NCBI RefSeq assembly: GCF_902499175.1
Contig: NZ_CABVQC010000028.1
Location: 1 to 64,000, forward strand
From: Burkholderia aenigmatica
GTDB taxonomy: Bacteria > Pseudomonadota > Gammaproteobacteria > Burkholderiales > Burkholderiaceae
Length of the DNA: 64,000 bases
Direction of reading: 5' to 3'
Position 1 is the stretch's first letter. Each line of letters begins with the position of its first letter. Shown in pieces: positions 26,236-33,307 of the stretch. The position numbers were made by a program, and so were the translations under genes. The notes beneath the pieces were generated by a model. That model had not been told where the DNA came from. It saw only the letters and a program-made list of their open reading frames with translations, and did no database searches.

Positions 26236-26313
26236 TCAGCAGAGCCTCCACGCGCCGCCGAACGCGAACCAGATGACGCACGCCATCCAGGCGTCGATGT
26301 AGAGATCAACCAC
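26236..26313 (-). CDS. 25-residue hydrophobic micro-protein
   Basis: A GTG at 26313 with a strong GGAGG site six bases upstream opens a 25-residue frame ending at 26236. The peptide runs VVDLYIDAWMACVIWFAFGG and ends AWRLC, long enough for one membrane span. Its start overlaps the stop of the previous gene (GTGGTTGA), consistent with coupled translation. Confidence 0.5.
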   Translation of the reverse strand: MVDLYIDAWMACVIWFAFGGAWRLC

Positions 26314-26515
26314 GGGGCCCCTCCTTTCGCACGGGCGCTGCATCGGGCCGGTGGCGCTCGATCATCCAGAGGTCGTCAGCGCCGTACGCGAGGTGATCGC
26401 GCGGCGGATCGCGGAACACGAAGAGGAATCGGCCGTCTTCCTCGCCCAGGTATTCCATGGGGCGGCCGAGCTTACGGGTGAACAGCTTGCCGACGTCACG
26501 CGCCGTGAGCTTCAT
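26306..26515 (-). CDS. Hypothetical protein
   Basis: This 69-residue protein (MKLTARDVGKLFTRKLGRP ... DDLWMIERHRPD) overlaps the CII-position gene by four bases. It mixes a basic helix and an acidic C-terminal part. No family is recognised. Confidence 0.6.
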   Translation of the reverse strand: MKLTARDVGKLFTRKLGRPMEYLGEEDGRFLFVFRDPPRDHLAYGADDLWMIERHRPDAAPVRKEGPRG

Positions 26516-26883
26516 GCAGCACCTCGCTGCGCGAACGCCTGCTGGACGAACTCGCCGAGGGCCTGTTGGCTCATGCGGCGGTACTCGTCAATCGCGCGGC
26601 GCTCCTGCAGCGCAAGCCACTGGCGCGGGTAGTCGCAGCCTGTGAACATGCAGAACAGGTGAAGCTTCGTCGCGGGGAACGGCCGGCGACCGGCGACCAG
26701 GTCGGCGAAGTGCGGATAGTGGATGTCGCAGTTGCGCGCGAGCGTCTTGCGATCGAAGCGGCGCAGGCCAAGCTCGAGCGCACGCTCGAGGCATGCCTCG
26801 AACGTCATCGATTCGATGTCCGTCTCGGGCAGCGTCGCGGCCTGTATCCACGGCGCAAACATCCTGAATTCGGTCTGGTTCAT
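26512..26883 (-). CDS. Putative DNA-binding regulator in CII position
   Basis: This 123-residue protein starts at ATG 26883. The segment FDRKTLARNCDIHYPHFADL followed by VAGRRPFP reads like a helix-turn-helix in which a minor-groove loop follows. It lies immediately after the Cro-like gene, where lambda places cII, and three 12-bp tandem repeats lie in its leader (26899-26934). There is no clear ribosome site upstream of the ATG. A regulator of lysogeny or early expression is inferred. Confidence 0.5.
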   Translation of the reverse strand: MNQTEFRMFAPWIQAATLPETDIESMTFEACLERALELGLRRFDRKTLARNCDIHYPHFADLVAGRRPFPATKLHLFCMFTGCDYPRQWLALQERRAIDEYRRMSQQALGEFVQQAFAQRGAA

Positions 26884-26898
26884 ACGAAAAATCAATCG

Positions 26899-26934
26899 TT
26901 ACCCAGTTGATTACCCACTTGATTACCCAGTTGG
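26899..26934. repeat. Three tandem 12-bp repeats (TTACCCASTTGR)
   Basis: TTACCCAGTTGA (26899-26910), TTACCCACTTGA (26911-26922) and TTACCCAGTTGG (26923-26934) stand head to tail, 16 bases before the ATG of the CII-position gene. They could be a regulator's binding array or an RNA element in the leader. Confidence 0.8.
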
Positions 26935-26977
26935 ACCGCGGGCGAAATAAAAGCCGGGGCTCGCCCGGCTGGCGCGG

Positions 26978-27247
26978 TTACGCCGGGATCTGTGCGGCTT
27001 CGGGATGAGGTTTGTGCGGGACGTCGCCGGAACTGGCGGTGTCATCGGGCAGATGCACGCCCGCGCAATCGGCTGGCGTCACCTCGCCGTTCGTGACGCT
27101 CTGGATCTGGAGTGCCTGTTCGAGCGTGATGCTCGTGCGGCCACGGAACCACTGACTGACCTGCGATTGGCTGACCGGCGGGGTAAGCATCGCGCCGAGC
27201 GCTGCCTGAGTGAGCTTGTGCTCGCGCATGTATGCATCGAGTCGCAT
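26978..27247 (-). CDS. Cro-like YdaS-type helix-turn-helix protein
   Basis: This 89-residue protein opens with MREHKLTQAALGAMLTPPVS, then SQSQVSQWFRGRTSITLEQAL, the classic pattern of YdaS/Cro-type proteins. A disordered tail follows. It has a perfect AAGGAGG ribosome site (27251-27257) and a strong promoter of its own (see 27274-27301). It is divergent from the repressor, so it is the probable lytic switch partner. Confidence 0.85.
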   Translation of the reverse strand: MRLDAYMREHKLTQAALGAMLTPPVSQSQVSQWFRGRTSITLEQALQIQSVTNGEVTPADCAGVHLPDDTASSGDVPHKPHPEAAQIPA

Positions 27248-27258
27248 AGCGCCTCCTT

Positions 27259-27328
27259 AGTAGCAATGCTCCTATTGTAACCAAGAAGTATTGCTTTTCA
27301 AGTGGCACGTTAGAAAAGTAGCCCCTCT
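27259..27328. promoter_or_regulatory. Operator cluster between cro and repressor (OR-like)
   Basis: Three related 15-mers occur: AGTAGCAATGCTCCT (27259), AGAAGTATTGCTTTT (27284) and the weaker AAAAGTAGCCCCTCT (27314). The consensus AGAAGCAATGCTTTT is a pseudo-palindrome around a central A. The same motif recurs at 28692-28755, which makes repressor operators the natural reading. Confidence 0.75.
27274..27301 (-). promoter_or_regulatory. Leftward early promoter (cro promoter)
   Basis: On the minus strand TTGAAA (27296-27301) and TACAAT (27274-27279) are separated by 16 bp, a near-consensus sigma-70 promoter. Operator copies at 27284-27298 and 27259-27273 cover the -35 side and the start region, so bound repressor would block it. 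Confidence 0.8.
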
Positions 27329-27330
27329 AA

Positions 27331-27342
27331 TAGAATCGGATC
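27331..27342 (+). promoter_or_regulatory. Repressor promoter -10, probably giving a leaderless mRNA
   Basis: TAGAAT at 27331-27336 ends six bases before the repressor ATG at 27343. No good -35 or ribosome site precedes that ATG. Transcription would start about at the A of the ATG, as at lambda pRM. The operator at 27314-27328 lies just upstream, where bound repressor could activate. Confidence 0.5.
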
Positions 27343-28104
27343 ATGGACAAGACCACAAAGCGCCGAGAGCTGACGGCGGAAGAAAAGCAGGACGTGGCGC
27401 GGCTGAAGGCCGCGTGGCTGGCCTATAAGGATCGCAACGAGGGTGCGACGCAGGAATGGCTCGGCCGGGAAACCGGGATCGGCTCACAGGGCGCCGTCGG
27501 GCAATATCTGCGCGGCGTGATCCCGCTCAACTTGCCGGCCCTGCTTTCGTTCGCGCGGGTTCTCGGCATGCGGCCGGCAGACATCAGCCCGACGCTGTCG
27601 GGCCTGGTGCCGTCGAACGATGGCCCTGTCGGCACCCCCATAATTCCAATCGAGCACGGCGCCGAGACGCCAGACGGATACGTGGCAATTCCCCAATACA
27701 ACCTGCAGTGCGAGGCCGGCAGCGGTCATATTCAATGGGAAATCGAGCGCGAGGTCGAGCCGAGCACGTACTCGTTGCGTTATCTCCGCGACCAGGGCAT
27801 TAAGCCGCAGAACGCGCGCCGCGTGAAGATCACGGGCGATAGCATGGAACCTACACTCTACGACGGTGATTCAGCGCTGATCGATTGTGGGGATACAGCA
27901 GTTCGTGACGGCAAGGTTTACGCGCTGCGTTACGGCGACGGGTTCCGCGTGAAGCGGATCCTGAAAAAATACGACGGCTCGCTCGTATTGGTGAGCGACA
28001 ACAAGAAATACGCAGAAGAGACAATCAGCGCCGAGCAGGCAGCGCAGTTCATCACCATTTTGGGCCGCGTGCGTGATCGCAGTGGCAGCGGAGGTCTTGA
28101 GTGA
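27343..28104 (+). CDS. CI/LexA-type phage repressor with S24 peptidase domain
   Basis: This 253-residue protein has a helix-turn-helix at about 35-63 (ATQEWLGRETGIGSQGAVGQ), a linker, and a LexA-type C-terminal peptidase. The latter has a probable Ala125-Gly126 cleavage site (QCEAGSG), the nucleophile Ser167 in GDSMEP and the base Lys204 in FRVKRI. RecA-stimulated self-cleavage would induce the prophage after DNA damage. It is followed with a four-base overlap by an exported protein. Confidence 0.9.
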   Translation: MDKTTKRRELTAEEKQDVARLKAAWLAYKDRNEGATQEWLGRETGIGSQGAVGQYLRGVIPLNLPALLSFARVLGMRPADISPTLSGLVPSNDGPVGTPIIPIEHGAETPDGYVAIPQYNLQCEAGSGHIQWEIEREVEPSTYSLRYLRDQGIKPQNARRVKITGDSMEPTLYDGDSALIDCGDTAVRDGKVYALRYGDGFRVKRILKKYDGSLVLVSDNKKYAEETISAEQAAQFITILGRVRDRSGSGGLE

Positions 28105-28598
28105 AACACGTCCGAATCGTGATGTGCCTATTTGCAGCCAGCTGCGCGATTGCCGCCCCATCGTGGGCCCAATCCAATCAGTTCCAGCTCGACCAAGTGC
28201 GCTCGCGACTTGCACAAGCGAAAGCTGATCGAGCAGCCTCGGATGCGGCGACACATGCTGAGCGGGAAGCCCGTTACGAGCAGGCGTCCGCGGAGGAACA
28301 ACGGCGCCGTGACGCAATGCCCGCGCCGACAGAATGCCAAATGAAGTCGCGATACGTCGAGGCTGTCGTCTCGAATCGTCAGAATGGGCTTCCCGAATCC
28401 TCCAATCCCGATCTCTTCGGCTCTAAGCTCAACGCCGATTGGAAGCTGCGCGTTCGACATCGCATCTATACCGACGCCAATCTTGCATTGAGCGATCCGG
28501 CCCGCCTGAGCGTGCAGGTCTATCGCGAATGCGAAGCCGCCACCAGGCCAGCGCCCGAACAGTACCGCGGTGCGTTCTCGATGCCACCGAAGAAGTAG
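28101..28598 (+). CDS. Exported protein co-transcribed with the repressor
   Basis: This 165-residue protein has a clear signal peptide (MKHVRIVMCLFAASCAIAAP, cleavage near APSWA-QS). A charged helical region (30-75) precedes a C-terminal domain with two Cys. ATGA overlap with the repressor gene and a terminator right after it put both in one lysogenic transcript. A periplasmic protein made in the lysogen fits a lysogenic-conversion or superinfection-exclusion role, but that is a guess. Confidence 0.75.
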   Translation: MKHVRIVMCLFAASCAIAAPSWAQSNQFQLDQVRSRLAQAKADRAASDAATHAEREARYEQASAEEQRRRDAMPAPTECQMKSRYVEAVVSNRQNGLPESSNPDLFGSKLNADWKLRVRHRIYTDANLALSDPARLSVQVYRECEAATRPAPEQYRGAFSMPPKK

Positions 28599-28616
28599 CC
28601 GCCCCGCACGCCCATC

Positions 28617-28643
28617 AAAGCCCCGCCCCGCGCGGGGCTTTTT
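28617..28643 (+). terminator. Rho-independent terminator after the repressor operon
   Basis: AAAGCCCCG (28617-28625) pairs with CGGGGCTTT (28633-28641) and is followed by further T residues. It would separate lysogenic transcription from the rightward early operon. Confidence 0.85.
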
Positions 28644-28691
28644 CGTTTCCGGGATCAATCGCAGCCAGTGCTGATCTCGGCGAATTGAAAT

Positions 28692-28755
28692 AGAAGCATT
28701 GCTCTTGACATTAAAAGCAGCCCTGCTACTATTCACATCCAGAAGCAATGCTTTT
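28692..28755. promoter_or_regulatory. Second operator cluster (OL-like)
   Basis: AGAAGCATTGCTCTT (28692-28706) and AGAAGCAATGCTTTT (28741-28755) match the operators by the cro promoter. A looser pair of half-sites, AAAAGCA and TGCTACT (28713-28730), lies between. They bracket and overlap the promoter at 28705-28732, so the repressor should shut off the rightward operon. Confidence 0.75.
28705..28732 (+). promoter_or_regulatory. Rightward early promoter
   Basis: TTGACA (28705-28710), a 16-bp spacer and TACTAT (28727-28732) form a near-consensus sigma-70 promoter. It lies about 35 bases upstream of the first gene of the rightward operon. Confidence 0.85.
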
Positions 28756-28766
28756 GGAGAAGCCAA

Positions 28767-29084
28767 ATGTTCCCGATCCCCACCGCAACCCCCAACGTCC
28801 GCACGACGCCCGCCCGCATCGATACCTATGCGGACCGCGTGCAGGCGGACGCTGACGCGCGCGTCCAAGCCGAAGAAGCCGCCTTCGAGCGCGCATCGGC
28901 CGAAGTCGAGATCGACGACGTGATCGACGCGATGGCGGAGCTGCCCGCCGGCTTCCGCGCGAAGGTGATGAACGCGTTCCTCGACAAGTCGGACCGCGCG
29001 CACTTCACCTACCTGCTCGGGATCATGTTTGAGGACGCGTTCGCCGCGGCCGCCGAAGGCGTCGCGAAGCGCAAGGGGTACTGA
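28767..29084 (+). CDS. First gene of the rightward early operon, hypothetical
   Basis: This 105-residue acidic, Ala-rich helical protein (TYADRVQADADARVQAEEAA; then ELPAGFRAKVMNAFLDKSDR) follows a GGAGAA site. Being first behind the repressor-controlled promoter, it is among the earliest proteins on induction. No family recognised. Confidence 0.65.
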   Translation: MFPIPTATPNVRTTPARIDTYADRVQADADARVQAEEAAFERASAEVEIDDVIDAMAELPAGFRAKVMNAFLDKSDRAHFTYLLGIMFEDAFAAAAEGVAKRKGY

Positions 29085-29086
29085 GC

Positions 29087-29203
29087 ATGCACTCGATCCA
29101 GTTTTTCGTCGTCGGCGTGCTCGCTGTGAGCGTGCTGACGCTGGTGATCCTGATCGCCGACGCGATCAAGCGCATCGGCCGAGACGACCACCACCGCGGC
29201 TGA
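29087..29203 (+). CDS. 38-residue single-span membrane protein
   Basis: This short gene starts with ATG two bases after the previous stop, behind AAGGGG. The peptide is MHSIQFFVVGVLAVSVLTLV, continues hydrophobic through ILIADAI, and ends with a charged tail (KRIGRDDHHRG). One transmembrane helix is evident. The function is unknown. Confidence 0.65.
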   Translation: MHSIQFFVVGVLAVSVLTLVILIADAIKRIGRDDHHRG

Positions 29204-29228
29204 GCCTCGCGCCACACCGAGAGACCAC

Positions 29229-29546
29229 ATGGACAACATCAATCGCTTGCCGGGGCCGGTCGGCTTCGTCAACGAAGAGGCGCTGAAGCAGATGCTTTCT
29301 GGAGAAAGCGTCCAGTGCAAGCTGTCGCGCATGAAGTCGGGCTGCATGGTGTACCCGCTGTTCGACGCGGCTGCGGCTGACGATGCGCTGCTCGCCCTCG
29401 AAATGGTCGCCGCCGAGGACGACGCTGGGAACGGCCGTCTCACTTCCGGCGTTCGGGCGGTCATCAACGAAGTGCTGATCAAGGCCGGCCGCAAGGCTGC
29501 GCCGGAGCCGGTGCGGCACTTCCGCGCCTGCGGGGAGGGTCTGTGA
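29229..29546 (+). CDS. Hypothetical protein
   Basis: This 105-residue protein (MDNINRLPGPVGFVNEEALK) has a centre with DDALLALEMVAAEDDAGNGRL. It has no recognised domain. It sits between small membrane proteins in the early operon and overlaps the next gene. Confidence 0.6.
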   Translation: MDNINRLPGPVGFVNEEALKQMLSGESVQCKLSRMKSGCMVYPLFDAAAADDALLALEMVAAEDDAGNGRLTSGVRAVINEVLIKAGRKAAPEPVRHFRACGEGL

Positions 29547-29770
29547 TGCGCACCCCTCTCAACAGCCTAACGCCTGTATTGCGCAATTACAGCCGATCGG
29601 TTGTATCGCGGCCGGCAAACGACAACGCGCTGCTGCGCGCCGCCGGGCGGGTTTCCCGCATGCGTCGTGCCGCCGAGGCCGGCGTGTGGATGGCCGCCTA
29701 CGGCTTCGCGATCGCGGGCCTCTGGTACGGCTCGCTCGTCGCCGGCCCGTATCTGCGGAGCCTCGGATGA
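29546..29770 (+). CDS. Small membrane protein
   Basis: This 74-residue protein has a basic N-terminal half and a hydrophobic segment GVWMAAYGFAIAGLWYGSLV near the C-terminus. A GTG at 29543 overlapping the previous stop is an alternative start. One membrane span with the basic part inside is predicted. Confidence 0.6.
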   Translation: MRTPLNSLTPVLRNYSRSVVSRPANDNALLRAAGRVSRMRRAAEAGVWMAAYGFAIAGLWYGSLVAGPYLRSLG

Positions 29771-29934
29771 GCCTGATCAACAACCTGTGCTCGGCGCTCG
29801 ACCGTCTTTACGAGCGCCACCCCGTCCGCGCCATCGCGCTGATGATCGTCATCGCCTTCGCGTGCATGGTCGCGATCGCGGTGCTCAACCAAGACGGCAC
29901 ATCCGTCTTATCTATCCCCGTGAGGACCGCATGA
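29767..29934 (+). CDS. Small membrane protein
   Basis: This 55-residue protein starts at ATG 29767, overlapping the previous stop. It has a single span, RAIALMIVIAFACMVAIAVL. It is the third tiny membrane protein in this part of the operon and overlaps the next gene by four bases. Confidence 0.6.
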   Translation: MSLINNLCSALDRLYERHPVRAIALMIVIAFACMVAIAVLNQDGTSVLSIPVRTA

Positions 29935-31286
29935 CCACTACCACCGAACTGACCGTCGTCGAGCGCGCCGCCGTTGCGCTGACGTCGACCGAGCGCGAAA
30001 CGTCGCTGCGCGAGCTCGTCGCGAAATCGACCGACATGGTCGAGATCAAGAACGCTGCAGCGCGCGACCAGGTGCACAGCGCTGCGATGGTGCTGCGCAC
30101 CGCGCGCACCGACATCAAGAAGGCGGCGAAGGCCGCGCGCGACGACGCAAACGCGTTCTCGACGGCGGTCATCGCCGAAGAGAACCGCCTGATCGCGATC
30201 ACCGAGCCCGAAGAGAAGCGCCTGATCCGTCTGCGCGACGTGTGGGACGAGGCACGCGAAGCCGAGAAGCGCGCGAAGTTGGAAGCCGAGCAGCGGCGCG
30301 TCGCCGCGATCCGCGAGCACATCGACGACATCCGCGCGATCGCAGTGCGCGTCGCCGGCCGCACGGCCGCCCAAATCCAGATCGAGATCACCGACCTCGT
30401 CGCGATCGAGATCGACGTGCCGCGCTTCGCCGAACTGACCGGCGAAGCCGAAATGGCGCGCGGCACGACACTCGACAAGCTGCGCGAGCTGCACGCGGCG
30501 GCCGTCGCACAGGAAGCCGAAGCTGCGCGGCTCGCCGCCGAGCGCGAGGAGCTGGACCGCCAGCGTGCCGAGCTGGAAGCGCAGCGCCAGCGCGACGAGG
30601 CCGAGCGCACGGAACGCGAACGCGTCGAAGCCGCGGCGCGCGCTGAACATGAGCGTGCCGAGGCCGCCGAACGCGCCGAGCAGGAACGCGTCGAGCGCGA
30701 GCGTCGCGACGCCGAGGAAGCGGCGCGCCGCGCGCAACAGGAACGCGAGGACGCGGAGCGCCGCGCTGCGATCGCCGCCGAGGATGCGCGCCTCGCGAAC
30801 GAGCGCGCGGAAATGGCGCGCCGGCAGGCTGAGCTCGACCGCGCCGAGCGCGAGCAGCGCGAACGCGAGGAAGCGGCTCTGCGTGAGGCGGCCGAACTCG
30901 CGGCGCAGGCCGAACGCGACCGCGTCGCGCGTGAGCGCGCGGACAACCGCGCGGCGATGCTGGCGCCGGGCCATACCGGCGGCACGTGGTCGATCGGCAA
31001 GACCGGCGGGTGCGTCGTCACGACGGCAGAGATCGCCGGCTGCCCGGGCAGCGGGCACAACGATGCCGAGTACTACGGCGGAAATCTGATCTGCGAAAGC
31101 GTCTACCGCCCCGCCGATGCACACCTGATCGCGGCCGCGCCGGCCCTGCTCGCAGCTCTGCAGGCAATGGTGCACAAGGCCACGAAGCAGAACTGGAACG
31201 ATGCGTATCCCGAGCAGCTCGCGCAGGCATTCGCCGCGATCGAGAAGGCCACGTACGTCCCCGCCGAAGAAACCGCAGCAGCCTGA
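29931..31286 (+). CDS. Large coiled-coil protein with phage LIAAAP-type C-terminal module
   Basis: This 451-residue protein starts at ATG 29931 (MTTTTELTVVERAAVALTS). Residues 1-125 resemble the DUF1351-type proteins found next to recT. Residues about 185-345 are an uninterrupted Glu/Arg/Ala coiled coil. The last 110 residues contain TWSIGKTGGCVVTT and the common phage signature AHLIAAAPALLAALQ. It precedes recT and probably aids recombination; the fusion looks unusual. Confidence 0.65.
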   Translation: MTTTTELTVVERAAVALTSTERETSLRELVAKSTDMVEIKNAAARDQVHSAAMVLRTARTDIKKAAKAARDDANAFSTAVIAEENRLIAITEPEEKRLIRLRDVWDEAREAEKRAKLEAEQRRVAAIREHIDDIRAIAVRVAGRTAAQIQIEITDLVAIEIDVPRFAELTGEAEMARGTTLDKLRELHAAAVAQEAEAARLAAEREELDRQRAELEAQRQRDEAERTERERVEAAARAEHERAEAAERAEQERVERERRDAEEAARRAQQEREDAERRAAIAAEDARLANERAEMARRQAELDRAEREQREREEAALREAAELAAQAERDRVARERADNRAAMLAPGHTGGTWSIGKTGGCVVTTAEIAGCPGSGHNDAEYYGGNLICESVYRPADAHLIAAAPALLAALQAMVHKATKQNWNDAYPEQLAQAFAAIEKATYVPAEETAAA

Positions 31287-31333
31287 CCTACCCACCACGC
31301 GCGGCCGAGTCTCGCGCACATGGAGAAAACGCA

Positions 31334-32281
31334 ATGTCCGACGTCATCGTCCAGCAGCAACCCGAAATCCTCACGCCGATCACCGAGATCGCGCCGGCAC
31401 CCGCGTCGATCAGCTCGGTCGCGCTGATTCTCAGCGACGAGTCGATGGATCGCATGATCCGTATCGCCGATCTCATGTCGACCGGCAAAACTACCATCCC
31501 GAAGCATCTGCAGGGCAATCAGGGCGACTGTTTCGCTGTCTGCATGCAGGCCATGCAGTGGGGCATGAACCCGTTCTCTGTCGCGCAGAAAACGCACCTG
31601 GTCAACGGTACGCTCGGCTACGAAGCCCAGCTCGTCATCGCCGTGCTGAACTCGTCGCCCGCGCTCGCGACGCGCCTCAACTTCGCATGGTCGGACAACT
31701 GGGCCGGCACGAACGGGAAAACCGACAAAAGCCCCGACCGGTGGGCGCAGGTGTGGGCCACGCTGCGCGGCGAGACCGAGGCACGCCTGCGTCAGGTGAC
31801 GATGGCCGAAGTTGGCGACGTCCGCAATTCGCCGAACTGGGTCGCCGACCCGAAGCAGCAGCTCGCGTATCTCACGGCGAAGCGCTGGGGGCGCCTGCAC
31901 GCGCCGGACGTGATCCTCGGCGTGTACACGCCCGACGAGTTGCAGGACGGCGTCGACTACGCGACTGGCCAGCCGATCAACATGCAACGCGCGACGCCGG
32001 CGCGGATCGCAGGCAATGCGGCCGACAGCAGCCGGCCGGCGCGCACGCCCGCGCACGACGCGATCGTGAAGAAGTTGGAGGACGTCGCGCGCAATCTCGG
32101 CTTCGAGCCTTTCAAGGAAGAGTGGACGAAGCTTTCTAAGGACGACCGGTCTGCGATCGGCCTGCGCGAGCGCGATCGCATTGCGGCGATCGCTGGCGCA
32201 CCGCAGGCGCAGCAGCAGGCCGACGGCGCACCGCAGGACGAGGGCACGGGCCAGCGCGAACCGGGCGGCGACGATGAATAA
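31334..32281 (+). CDS. recT: RecT-family single-strand annealing protein
   Basis: This 315-residue protein starts at ATG 31334 with GGAG upstream. Family segments are NQGDCFAVCMQAMQWGMNPF, QKTHLVNGTLGYEAQLVIAV and a C-terminal helical tail rich in Gln. It anneals complementary single strands and pairs with the exonuclease encoded next. The stop overlaps the start of that gene. Confidence 0.88.
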   Translation: MSDVIVQQQPEILTPITEIAPAPASISSVALILSDESMDRMIRIADLMSTGKTTIPKHLQGNQGDCFAVCMQAMQWGMNPFSVAQKTHLVNGTLGYEAQLVIAVLNSSPALATRLNFAWSDNWAGTNGKTDKSPDRWAQVWATLRGETEARLRQVTMAEVGDVRNSPNWVADPKQQLAYLTAKRWGRLHAPDVILGVYTPDELQDGVDYATGQPINMQRATPARIAGNAADSSRPARTPAHDAIVKKLEDVARNLGFEPFKEEWTKLSKDDRSAIGLRERDRIAAIAGAPQAQQQADGAPQDEGTGQREPGGDDE

Positions 32282-32954
32282 CGCGATCGACCAGCGCACC
32301 GACGCCTGGTACGCAGCGCGTGCCGGGCGCATCACGGCCAGCCGCTTCCGCGACGCGATCGCGTTCACGGGCGGCGAGCCGGGCGACGTATACAAGACCG
32401 GCCCGAAGAAGGGCCAGCTGAAGCCGCGCCAGTCCACCGGCGCGCGCGACAAGTACATGCGCGAGATCGTGTTCGAACGGCTCGCCGCGACGTCGACGCA
32501 CGAAGTCGGCGGCCGCGCGACGAAATGGGGCGAGGAAATCGAGCCGTTCGGCCGCGAGCAGGCCGAGCTCGTGACCGGCTACATCATCGCGCCCGGCGGC
32601 TTCTTCACGCACCCGCGCTACGAATTCCTCGGCGCGTCGCCCGACGGCCTGATCAGTACCGACGGCGGCTACGAATCGAAATGCCCGATGGACGAGGCCG
32701 TGCATATCAACACGCTGCTGAACGGCATGCCGGACGACCACGTCGACCAGGTGCAGGGCGGCATGCTCGTCACCGGCCGGCGCTGGTGGCTGTTCGCATC
32801 GTACGACCCGCGCGTGCCCGAACCGTACAGCCTCTACACCCAGATCGTGCCGCGCGACGACGCGTACATCGACGGCGTGCTGCTGCCCGGTCTCCTGCAG
32901 TTCGAGGCCGAGGTGAGCGCGATGATCAAACGACTTCAGGCGAGGGCTGCGTAA
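32274..32954 (+). CDS. YqaJ-type phage exonuclease
   Basis: This 226-residue protein starts at ATG 32274, eight bases inside recT. Its motifs follow the lambda exonuclease/YqaJ fold: RITASRFRDAIAF at the start, a Glu in KWGEEIEP, the catalytic Asp in LGASPDGLIS and the ExK pair in GGYESKCP. With RecT it forms a 5'-3' resection and annealing pair like Red alpha/beta. Confidence 0.88.
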   Translation: MNNAIDQRTDAWYAARAGRITASRFRDAIAFTGGEPGDVYKTGPKKGQLKPRQSTGARDKYMREIVFERLAATSTHEVGGRATKWGEEIEPFGREQAELVTGYIIAPGGFFTHPRYEFLGASPDGLISTDGGYESKCPMDEAVHINTLLNGMPDDHVDQVQGGMLVTGRRWWLFASYDPRVPEPYSLYTQIVPRDDAYIDGVLLPGLLQFEAEVSAMIKRLQARAA

Positions 32955-33277
32955 TGGGCGAGATCGCCGAAATGATGCTGGACGGCACGCTGTGCGAAGG
33001 ATGCGGCGACTACCTCGGCGACGACGGCGACGGTTCCGTGCGTCGCTGCGAAGCATGCGGACCGTTGGACGTTGACGATGCGTACGGCGCGCCGATGTCG
33101 AAGAAAGTCCGCTGCTGCCACTGTCCTCGCCTCGTCACGCGCACCGGACTGAAAGACCACATGGATGCAAAGCACCCTGGCGTTCAGCACGACGCGAAAA
33201 CGCGCTGCCCGATCTGCAACAAGTCAGTGAAAACCGTCGGCCTGCCGCAGCACATGCGGGCCACGCATAAAGCCTAA
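32954..33277 (+). CDS. Protein with one zinc ribbon and two C2H2 zinc fingers
   Basis: This 107-residue protein starts at the ATG overlapping the exonuclease stop. Residues 14-36 hold CEGC ... CEAC (a zinc ribbon). Two fingers follow, each C-x2-C-x11-H-x4-H: CCHCPRLVTRTGLKDHMDAKH-type and CPICNKSVKTVGLPQHMRATH-type. Tandem C2H2 fingers of eukaryotic spacing are uncommon in phage. A DNA- or protein-binding role in recombination is inferred from its neighbours. Confidence 0.75.
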   Translation: MGEIAEMMLDGTLCEGCGDYLGDDGDGSVRRCEACGPLDVDDAYGAPMSKKVRCCHCPRLVTRTGLKDHMDAKHPGVQHDAKTRCPICNKSVKTVGLPQHMRATHKA

Positions 33278-33307
33278 CTGCCCTTCCCCCTGACCAGGAG
33301 CACCCAC

